From Saccharum officinarum (Eukaryota > Streptophyta > Magnoliopsida > Poales > Poaceae), in the NCBI GenBank assembly GCA_020631735.1, contig CM036160.1, positions 1,720,407 to 1,784,406 of the forward strand: a stretch of DNA of 64,000 nt. Direction: 5' to 3'. This document shows, piece by piece, positions 25,093 through 34,900 of this stretch (position 1 is the stretch's first letter; every line of letters begins with the position of its first letter). Under the pieces are notes generated by a model that was given only the letters and a program-made list of their open reading frames with translations, was not told the DNA's origin and did not search any database. The position numbers and the translations under genes were made by a program.

Positions 25093-27076
25093 TGAAAGTC
25101 CTATGTTTGGTGTTGGTAATTAGTGACAATGCCTAAGTACTAATCCTATGCCTAAGTTATATGTAGCATATGAGGATTAGTACATTCCAAGGTTGGTGGC
25201 AAGATGGACATGGTGATCATGATGGCCACACTTGGATTTGGACGCAACCCTACGTGATCAAGGCAAAGGTATATGCTTAAGGGTTGTGTTTTAGTAACCA
25301 AGACACCTAGTGGGTGTGGTTACATTATAGGATAGATAGCCGTACTATAAAGAGGGAAATGACGCGGCTATTGAACTCCTAAGTGCCTCTAGATGTGCAT
25401 TTCATGATCATATGCATTTGGATAGAACTAATATCGCCTCAAAAAATGATTGTGAAAATGCTAACACACTCACACATGACGAGATCACTTGGTGATGTTA
25501 GCACGTTTGCGACGGCGATGGAGTTTGAGCGGTAGAGAGGGTTTGGGATCCTCTCTCCCTCCCGCCGAGCTTGTGAGGCGGGATTCAGGCGTTTTCGAGA
25601 AGTTGAAACGATTATTTTCCACTACGCCGGAAGTCCGGAAAAGAAACGGAGGCGAACGGAGGTCACAGAGGTGACCGGACGCTGAACCGGACGCGGTCCT
25701 TGCATGACCGGACGCGTCCGGTCAGTGTTCAGTGTCTGCGCGTTTTGCAGTTCGATGATCGGACGCGAGGCGCGTCCGGTCACTGATGATCGGACGCGTC
25801 CGGTCGTTCAGGGAGCTTACTGGACTGTAACCGGACGCTGGCACTGTCGCGTCCGGTCATTTTCTTCAGCGCGTCCGGTCACTATTTCGCTGAGCGCTGC
25901 TCAGGCGACCAGCGCGTCCGGTCCTTCACGGGACCAGCGCGTCCGGTCATTCCCGGCGCGTCCGGTCAGTTGGACCAGCGCGTCCGGTCGTTGCTTCGCA
26001 GTTAGCCATTGGGTGACCAGCGCGTCCGGTCGTTTGGACCAGCGCGTCCGGTCAGTACTTCACGAGTTAGCCGTTGGGCGACCGGCGCGTCCGGTCAGTT
26101 GAACCAGCGCGTCCGGTCAGCCCGATTTCGGCTGTTTAAGTTTCTAACGGCTATATTCGAAGGGGTACGTCTATAAATACTCGTTGGCCGGCTCAAGGCT
26201 CTCTCTCTCGAACATTTGACATACTTGTGAGCACTTTGAGCTAAGCAACTCCCCTCCCACTCATCTCTCTTGCTTCTTTGCATATTCGAAGTGAGATTGA
26301 GTGATCCAAGTGCATTTGCATTGTGAGATAGCATCTAGTTGGCACTTGGTGGTTGATTTGCTGCGGGATTCTTGTTTCTCTTGGTGGTTGCCGCCACCTA
26401 GACGGCTTGGAGCAGCTTGGAGGCGTTGGCAAGAGTTGGTGATTGTTCTTAGCCACCTCCGGTGATTGTGAGGGGTTTGTGCCTACCTCGGCGAAGCGTC
26501 AAAGGCAACATTAGTAAATTGCTTCGTGTCATTGCAACCTTTTGTCATTTGGTAGGTTCTTGTGGCCCCTTTTGAGAGGCTCGGTGTGTGACCGATTAGC
26601 CACCGAACCACGTGGTGAAGAGGGACACAACGGGGACTAGCGTGCCGGCAAGCACGTGAACCTCGGGATAAATCTTCGTGTCATCACTTTCATATTGTGA
26701 TTGATTGATCCCGGTGTTCGGTTATCTTGGTATTCATCTCTTGATTATATTGATTGGTTGGCTCAATTCTTCGCCCCTCGGTGATACCCTCCTAACTCTC
26801 TCATGTATTAATTTCTTAGTTATCTTTGCTAGCGAGTTAGCTTTGCTAGAGTAGCTTCTTTGTGTAGCTTGCTATTTGTAGTTTCCTTCTCGGTTTGACT
26901 TGTGCGGTTGAGTGCAATTACTAGAATTGTGTATTGGTTAGGTGGCTTGCAAACACCCCGTAGGCTAAGCAAAACTCGCATCTCGCCATTTGTTTTATTG
27001 ATAAACTTGTTTAGCTTATCTTTGTAGAAAATTTTAATAGGCTATTCACCCTCCCTCTAGCCATCAAGACCTTTCA
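25093..27076 (+). mobile_element. Solo LTR with GCGTCCGGTCA array and 5-bp target duplication
   Basis: Begins tgaaagtcctatg and ends gacctttca, with the exact direct repeat ctatc on both sides (25088-25092 and 27077-27081). It matches the solo LTR at 44999-47214 in overall order: 'tctctccctcccgccgag', 'ttttccactacgccggaag', the GCGTCCGGTCA cluster, 'ataaatactc.ttggccgg' and 'aggctattcaccc'. 'tataaatactc' near 26171 is a plausible TATA box within the U3 region. No coding region is present. Confidence 0.9.
25705..26121 (+). repeat. Cluster of about 13 GCGTCCGGTCA motifs
   Basis: The 11-mer gcgtccggtca and variants ending tcg, tct or tcc recur at irregular 15-70 bp spacing, often as accggacgcgtccggt palindromes, upstream of the putative TATA box of the LTR. 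The placement suggests a regulatory array (inference). Confidence 0.8.
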
Positions 27077-27081
27077 CTATC

Positions 27082-27847
27082 TCTACTTAATGAATAGCAG
27101 AGCTCCTGCCCTTACATTTAAAAAAAAAAAAGATCAGGGCAAGGTGGTAGTTTCGGTAGGCTGAAAATAAATTAATTAAGGCTTTGTTGTTGTTGTTGGA
27201 AATAAATTAATTGAGTGGAAATGAAACGATACACAGGAAGACCGCACAGTTGACTAAGACTATCTGCACTCATGGACCTTTATATTCATCCTCTAAAAGG
27301 AATATTCCATCCTAGTCATCACAAAATATACAGTTTCTTCGCATCCATCCATCCTCTATATCATCATCTATTCACTGTAGGGCCTACTTGTCACTTTATC
27401 TAAATGTATCCATGTGAGATCTAGTTTTGAAGAATTTATTGAAACGAATTTAATGATGTAATCGAAATTTAATTTGGTTTTATGGTTTGTGATTTATAAC
27501 ATTTTTTTAGATAGATGAAACTGTGGGGCCCGCCACTGAGATTCCTTGCATGCACGCACGCTCTCTCTGGCTTGGTCGCTCGCGATCACGTGGTGGGGCC
27601 GTCCGACTGGTACCATAAGCCCGGTATCCCTTCAAATTTGCCGGAGAAAGACGCATGCAGGCCGGTTTGCCATCCTCCGCTGCAGCTGCTTTCGAACGCT
27701 ATAAGCCGACGTGAAGCTATACTGGTTGCCTTTACAGGCACCGGTGCAAAAGGTCTAAGGCACTTCCAGGAAGCTTTACATAAAAGCCTCCAGATAGACT
27801 CGAGACTTGAGACACAAATCGATCTAGCCTCTCTGTTTTCCTCCTTA
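27082..27847. other. No gene recognised
   Basis: AT-rich to 27510, then a mixed region to 27840 with open frames but no recognisable domain. It lies upstream of the Tourist-like MITE. Confidence 0.35.
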
Positions 27848-28089
27848 GGCACCGTTTGGATGCCGAAATTTTTGGCAAAACGCTACTGTAGCGTTTTCGT
27901 TGTTATTTGGTAAATATTGTTCATTCATGGTCTAATTAGGCTTAAAAGATTCGTCTCATCCATTTCATCTAAACTGTGTAATTAGTTTTATTTTTTATCT
28001 ATATTTAATGCTTCATGCATGCGTCCAAACATTCGATGTGACGGGGAATCTTAAAAAATTTGGTATTTTGGGTGCAACTAAACAGGCCC
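27848..28089. mobile_element. Tourist-like (PIF/Harbinger) MITE, copy 2
   Basis: Starts ggcaccgtttggatgcc and ends caactaaacaggccc, flanked by TTA (27845-27847 and 28090-28092). It shares its core with the copy at 24277-24504 and inserted just upstream of the kinase locus. Confidence 0.85.
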
Positions 28090-28134
28090 TTACTAGAGTT
28101 TGCTTTCCGCACAATTGATATAGAGGCAAATCAC

Positions 28135-28960
28135 AGGGACTGTAAGCCGGCAATCGAGCATGTAAGCCGGCGACTCTTTCGGTTCTTTTCAGTTTTTATC
28201 ACTTTGCTTTCCTTTTTATTATTAGAGTTTTTCTCCCAACAAGCCACATACAGGTAAGGGTGTGCTGGCTTCTCTCTCATCTCTTTCTCTCTTCTCTCGC
28301 TTATGCTTTTCTTTTTGTAAGAAGCAGATGCATGGAAGCTCACAGACAGGAAGTGTTGTAGCAGAACCATTGAAGCAACATGTAGATCCCCACGATCGAG
28401 CCTGTAAGCTGATAACTCTTTTGCTTTGTAATTTCCACTTTCCTTTCGTCTTCACTAGTTCTCTGATTTTTCTACCAACAAATTAAACCACAGGTGAGCA
28501 TGCTGTCCTAGCAAGTCATGAATCAGATCTGCTACTCATCTCCAACACATTTCGCACTTCGCAGTCAGCACTTGATTGACACCAAACACTGAAAAAGGTA
28601 ATACCAAACACCAGTGTTGTATTTGTTTGCTATTTTACAGTTTTATTACTTTGGTTTCTGTTATAAGGTGCATCTCTGCTTTCCTTTCGTCTTTACTAGT
28701 TGTCTGATTTTTTTTCTCCCAACAAACCACTACAGAGGTGAGGTGAGCGTGCCCTCGCTCCTGCTAGCGAGTGATACTATATCAAATCTCCAAAAAAGTT
28801 TGCAGACAGCACTTGGTTGACATCATCAGGCACATAAAAAGGTAATCAAATACTTAGATGTAACCAAACAAGCATCAGCCGTACATCCCGTCATGTTATA
28901 TTTGTATGCAATTTTACAGTTGTTATTACCTAGTTTTCTGTTAAAGGTCGCCAAGTATGC
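28135..28960 (+). repeat. Three-copy imperfect tandem repeat upstream of the kinase
   Basis: A block made of 'ctttcctttcgtctt.actagt..tctgatttttctcccaacaaaccacacaggtgag' occurs at about 28205-28262, 28437-28500 and 28680-28745. It is joined by shared 'gcagtcagcacttgattgacacc' pieces (about 28561 and 28801). The unit is about 240-250 bp. Several cag|gt-like boundaries suggest these were duplicated 5' exons or introns of the kinase gene. One open piece (28328-28415) reads MHGSSQTGSVVAEPLKQHVD. Part of the same sequence reappears at 50125-50250. Confidence 0.6.
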
Positions 28961-29682
28961 TCTTCTTTAACCATTGCACTGCTCTGGTTGTTATTAATTT
29001 GTAGATGGGGTAGTTTGGATTGCTGAGGCGTACTGCTCTGGTTACGTAATCATTAGCAAAAAAAAAAGGGAGAGGACGGGAACGTATTCGTCCCCTGCTG
29101 TCTTCTGGCAATCCCCTTTGTTTAAGTAGATCCTACCTGTGATCTATCCCGTCTTCGTATTTTCTGTCTATACATCTCAATAAGGGGTCAGTCCATCTCT
29201 CCTAAAAATTTATTTCCATTTTTTGTTCAACTAGCAAGCAATGTCTCAGATGCTTGCTCTTGCCTTTTTCATGGTTGCTCACTTGCTCTGTTTTCATCCT
29301 ATGGAGGAGTTTAGAACTCTTATCAATAATCATTATACATCTGGACACTGCATATACTTTATATTTTCTTTCTTGTATCCGAGTGATGTTTTTTGGTAAT
29401 ATATTACTGTTACACTTATACCGAGAATTTTTTGAATTATTTTTTAGTATCAAATGAGATTTATCTAGAAGTTGCCATTTTTAATCTCTACAAGAATTTT
29501 CTGTTTATTCCCTCATCCATTTTTATATGCTTATATTGATTCATATAAAACAGCTCGTATCAATTTGCTAGCCCACAATAGCGCTTGTTTCTTATTCTAC
29601 TGCATGCATTTGTGAGAAATTGTTTCGCAAGTTGGAGCACCCACATTTGTTTTTTTCTATAAAAGTGCTTGAGTAATCAGGA

Positions 29683-31396
29683 ATGGGTAGTGGAGCTACT
29701 AAACGTGAAATATTGGAGAAACAATTGGATAAAAGGCTGCAGGATCCAAAAACAGAACCATTAATATCTTTGCCTCTACATTTTTTGGAAGATATCACAT
29801 GCGGTTTTTCCACTGAACGAGAACTTGGCAGGGGTGCGTGTGGAGTTGTATACAAGGTATATGACCATTCCTCTTTCACTCCAATTTTAAACCGATGACA
29901 ACAGAAAGATAATAAACGGTTAACCTACGTACCTACATGCTATGAAGGGGGTTCTCCGGAGTGGCAAAGCTATTGCTGTAAAGAAGATTTTTGATACACA
30001 TCTGCTGGGCAATGATAATCAAGTCGAGAATGAGATCATTTGTCTTACGGAGGTCGGGCACCAAAATGTCGTACAACTTGTAGGTTACTGTGTTGAAACC
30101 AGAAATGCATCACCGATTCTAGTAGCGGCCGGAGAGTTTATCTGAGCCGTCCTTTGGTTGTCTAGGGATTCGAAAGATGCTGTACTTTTCACATGTAAAG
30201 CTGACTGTGTAGATAAAATATCCAAATATGTTGTACTTTCGCATGCAAAGTGGGGACCCTGGACCGAATCTCAATGTATCTGGATGAATCTTGGACGTCG
30301 GATAAGCTCCACGGCCGCTATGGAAAGTGGATTTTTTGCTCTGGTGTTGAAACCAAGTCGGAAGTGGTGGAACATAGTGGGAAACACGTTATGGCTGAAA
30401 AACGTGCATATTTGCTGTGCTTTGAATTTTTTTGTAATGGAAGCCTTGACAAGCACCTTTCTGGTATGTTGAAATACAATACTAAGATCTTCTGTCTTTT
30501 TCTATTCCTTTGCAAAGTTTACCTGATTAGAAGTTTAGAACACACATGCAAATGTGTCATTATATCAACAGCCACAGAGTGATAGATTTAATTATAGTTT
30601 CTCGGTTTGTTGATCTATTTCTACAGATGACACATCGGGCCTTGATTGGGACAAGAGATATAAGATAATTAGGGGAGTATGCAGAGGTTTGCATTATCTT
30701 CATGACAAACGTCGTATTGCTCACCGGGACCTTAAACCTCAAAATATACTGATGGATGACACGATGATGCCAAAAATTGTGGATTTTGATTTGTCAAGGC
30801 TTCTGAGTCAAGAAAAATCCAGAACTGTCACTGCAAAGCTTCAAGGAACGCCGTAAGCTATGCCTCTTGCCGTAGCTTCATTTTTTTACTACTTCCTACC
30901 ACTGATTATGCTAAATTCTTCTGCAGTGGATATATGGCACCAGAATGCATAGAACAGCGATCTATCTCCTTTGAGGCAGATATATTCAGTTTGGGTGTCA
31001 TAATCATAGAGATAATCACAGGTCGCAGGGACTATCCCAATATCAGCGAGACAACTGAAACATCTCTCAAGCACTATACAGACGAAGTAAGATTATTCAG
31101 TATTATTCCATACTGTAATTTTCTACCTTACTTATGCAAATGTCTTTTTATGATAAATTACTTATGCAAATGTTTAGGTGGTTGGAAGTTGGAGGAACAG
31201 ACTCATGGAAATAACACCCATGCATATGTCACCGGAAATGCGTATCCAACAAGTGCAACAATGCCTCTCTATAGCCCTAAAGTGCCTGGAACCTGAGTCG
31301 AATAAAAGGCCTACTTCATTGGCCATAGTTCATAGTCTAAATGCAGTAGAACCAAAATGTGCATCTCCTGGAAATCCTCCCAGTGTCGTTGAGAAG
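29683..31396 (+). pseudogene. Receptor-like cytoplasmic kinase (grass kinase/MSP type), interrupted; possible N-terminal half of a kinase-NLR fusion
   Basis: Five or six exons fit standard borders: 29683-29856, 29948-30100 continued at 30355-30463, 30627-30852, 30927-31086 and 31178-31396. The order is a leader of about 35 residues (KREILEKQLDKRLQDP), glycine loop GRGACGVVYK, VAIK lysine in IAVKKIF, catalytic loop HRDLKPQN, MAPE, and subdomains IX-XI (FSLGVIIIEIITGRRDYP, LEPESNKRPTS). It belongs to a large grass family of soluble Ser/Thr kinases that often continue into an MSP domain. There are two defects. A MITE in exon 2 brings an in-frame TGA at 30142-30144, and the DFG motif reads DFD (VDFDLSR), which would impair magnesium binding. 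The last exon ends in phase 0 at a GT donor (gagaag|gtatga) and can be joined in frame to the NLR exon at 31948. Whether any kinase is still made is unknown. Confidence 0.8.
30091..30354. mobile_element. MITE with 10-bp target duplication inside the kinase exon (Mutator-like)
   Basis: tgttgaaacc occurs at 30091-30100 and again at 30345-30354, and the 244 bp between are absent from the homologous exon of the second kinase copy (41424-41703). The ends are imperfect inverted repeats: tagcggccggagag with tttatctgagccgtcc on the left, and on the right, reversed, tagcggccgtggag with cttatccgacgtcc. A 9-10 bp duplication is typical of Mutator-like elements. The insert contains a stop in the kinase frame. 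Confidence 0.75.
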
Positions 31397-31561
31397 GTAT
31401 GATCTCTCAATATGTGTTGCGCCTCTCCACACTTAATTTCATAAGACTATCCTAATTAATTGTCTGAGTGTAATTAGTGTCCTCTTATAGTTGTAGTGCA
31501 TTATCTATATCTGTTGCTAGAAATTAGCCTGCACAGTGATATGTTATTCACAATCTCCATG

Positions 31562-31791
31562 CACGGAGGCATCAATTGGATTTACCCAGATGAACATGCA
31601 AGATCGATCACATATGACACCAGCGGCTTGATATTTGTTGATGAGGTCCGGTCGGGAGCCCCCGAGTGTCGATTGGCACCCTCCAACTTGGGATTCCAGT
31701 TGGCTGGAGCGATCCTAAGTCGTGAGTGTCGTAAGCCGGCTTGGCTTAACCTGTCTTTGAGTGCTGATAATAGGGTTGGTGAGGATGTCTA
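31562..31791 (+). pseudogene. Relic of the kinase-to-MSP linker exon
   Basis: GGINWIYPDEHARS and TYDTSGLI are readable, the linker that follows the kinase domain in grass kinase/MSP proteins. The homologous exon of the second copy (from 49118) has an intact gcag acceptor. Here the corresponding bases are gcac, so the AG is lost. After 'TSGLIFVDE' the sequence departs from the family (cggtcgggagcccccgagtg), and no MSP domain follows. Confidence 0.55.
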
Positions 31792-31947
31792 GGGTTTATG
31801 CACTCGTCAATCATATTATTTTTCTATGACAAAAAAATGTGACATATTTGACGTTTAACTGCAACATCGTATTTATACCTTTTACCAACATTGAAAATCT
31901 GACCACAAGATATACTTCTCTAATGCCAATATCCACTGTTTGTCCAG

Positions 31948-34900
31948 GATAGGAGAAACCAAAATCTTCAGATTCAAGTAAATGTGAACATAATCAACAT
32001 ACCAAAGACCATCAGTGCTGTTAATGGCCTGAATGAGTGTGCCAATTTGTTCCATTGGGTTACATCAGCCATTTCATCTCTGAAATCCCAGTCCAATGAA
32101 ACACAAAAGGAAAGACTTCAACGAGATATATGTCAATTGCATAGTGACCTTCAATGCCTTACTGATACTCTACCAACAATTGACAACCTCATTGATCGAG
32201 CAGAGCGGAGGATCCATCATGATTCTGTGGCTGACCTCCTTTCAAGACTCAAAGATGCTGTGTATGATGCAGAAGACCTTCTAGATGAGTTCAGATGGTA
32301 TGAGAAAAAGGTTTCTGTAGAGGGCAATGCTATCTCAGTGGAACCAGTTATTAAATTCTTTCAAAGTGTCACTCAAGGTAGCTTCAACATGGTGACTGGT
32401 ATCCATAAGAGGCTCAATAATCTCTCCAAACAGCTTGAGAAACAGGGCTTACTTCCAGCAATTCCAAAGTTTGACAAATCATCTAGGCCCGAGACCTCTT
32501 TTTTCTCCACTGAAGCAAAGATGATAGGTCGTGATAAGGAAAAGAAGAAGCTCATCATGTTGCTTGGGGTACCAACAAATAAAAGCTCAGGTCATTCTGG
32601 ATGCAAGAGAAAAAGAAGAGTCAGTTCATCAACAAGCAACCAAGTTTGTGCTACTATTGATAGTAAAGAAGCAACAATAGTGAGTGTTCGAGTTTTGCCA
32701 ATTGTTGGAATTGGGGGTGTCGGAAAAACCACCTTGGCTCAAGATATTTGCAACCACTCAAAAGTGAAAGGTCACTTTGACCTAATAATTTGGATTTGTG
32801 TCTCAGATGATTTTGATGTCAAGAGGTTAACTAAAGAAGCCATAGAACAAACTTCTGGGAAAGTGCTAGAAAATGGTAATTTGAATTCTCTTCAGCTTGC
32901 TCTTGCAAATAGCGTGAACAAGAAAAGATTCTTGATTGTCCTTGATGACATGTGGGATGAAAATGAGCAGCATTGGAAGCACTTCTGTGCACCTTTTAAA
33001 AATGCACTTCAGGGAAGCATGATGCTTGTCACCACTAGGTCTCCAAAGGTTGCTGATGTAGTGCGTACAATGGATCCCTTTCCCTTAGAGGGTTTGAAAG
33101 AAGATGTTTTTCAGAAGTTCTTTAAGTTCTGTGTGTTTGGGCCTAATAGCTCCAACATTGATCCTAAGTTGGAACGGATTGGTGAGAAAATACTCCCAAA
33201 GTTGAGAGGCTCCCCTTTAGCTGCAAAAACTCTTGGACGGCTGTTAGGAATGAGCCTTGAGCTAGCACATTGGGATAGGATTCTCAAGAGTCAGCTGTGG
33301 GAGCTTCAACAAAAGGAGACCGACATTTTGCCGGCTCTTCGGTTGAGCTACATGTATTTACCATTGTATTTAAAGAGATGCTTCTCGTTCTGTGCTGTGT
33401 ACCCAAAAGATTACATATTCAAAAAGGAGGATTTAGTGGAGATTTGGGTGGCAGAAGGCTTAGTGGAACATCACCCTAACATTTCACTTTATCATACTGG
33501 TGGTCAGTACTTTGAAGAACTTGCACATCTGTCATTTTTCCAGAAATATCCACGGTCCCACAAGAAGTATGTAATACATGATTTGATGCATGACATGGCA
33601 CAACTGGTTTCAAAGGACGAGTGCTTTATAGTAAAAGAAAAAAATGATATTCCTAAGATCCCACAGAATGTCCGCCATCTGTCAGTTCTCAAAGGTGGAG
33701 ATGTTCAGTGTTCTGACTTATTGAAGCATGACATGGCACAGCATAGAAAGCTGCGCACCCTATTTTGCCACCTGTCTTTAAAGACTGAAACTGATAATAC
33801 TGTGATGGAGAAATGGTGTAATGAACTTCTGTGCATGCGTGTCATGGTCTGTTCTATCTCTAAGTGGGGCTTACCAGGTAATATTAGCAACATGAAGCTA
33901 CTTCGGTACCTTCAAATCCTCGACTCTAGCCTTTGCAAGAGCCTTCCTTCAGCATTTTGTTGCCTCTATAACATGCAAATATTTAATGCTACGAAATGGA
34001 GCATTGACGACATTCCTAGCAGCTTTGGTATGCTGATCAATCTGCAGAAATTTGAATCAGTGAAATGTCAATTTCATCATATACATTCAGTTGGCACTCT
34101 TAAAGGTGCAACTGACCAAGGACAGAAGAGTCAATTTGAGCTCAAAAACTATAATGGTGATTCTCTCCCAAACTCAGAGCAGGTTCACAGTTACTACAGC
34201 ACTAATAGCACTCTCTTGTCCATAACTGATGTAGAAATTACAGATTGCGGAAACTTATCAAACCTCGAACAATTTCTACAACCAGCTTATGCGCCTAACA
34301 TCAAGAAAATAGAAATTTTCAATTGCAGAAGCTTAGAATCAGTACCAACTGAGAGGTTCAGAGATTTGCGTTCCCTTGAAGTAATGAGTGTGTCCAATTG
34401 TCCAAAGATCAAATCAAGACACCTGTTTGCCCCATCCCTAAAGAAGCTGTATCTGGAAAACTCTGGGAATCTCGGATACAAGATTGAGTGTAGTTCTCTC
34501 ACCATCTTGCATTTATCAAATTACCCTCTTGAATCCATTGAACTGCAAATGTGCAATCTCCGGTTACTGCAGGAGCTCAAGATCAGTTCTTGTCCCTCTC
34601 TGATAGTTATTAGAGATTCAAAACCTATATCCTCTGACATTTTACATACTGAGGCCAGAAGCAGAGCCATTGATAACACTGTCTTGTCCCTGACTGATGT
34701 AGTCATTCTCAATTGCCAAAACTTATCAAGCCTCGAACAATTTCTACAACCAGGTTATGTACCTACCATCAAGAAAATAGAAATTTCAGATTGTGGAAGT
34801 TTAGAATCAGTACCAGCTGATAGGTTTGGACATTTGCATTTCCTTGAAGTACTGAGTGTGTCCAAGTGTCCAAATATAAAATCACGACGCCTGTTTGCTC

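Noticed and set aside
25704..26102. Arg/Pro/Val-rich frame of 132 codons
   Set aside because: It is the GCGTCCGGTCA array of a solo LTR read as protein.
25705..26121. CRISPR array
   Set aside because: The repeats are only about 11 bp with irregular spacing and lie in a plant LTR flanked by a target duplication.
27515..27913. 132-codon frame upstream of the kinase
   Set aside because: It runs into the Tourist-like MITE and shows no domain or splice context.
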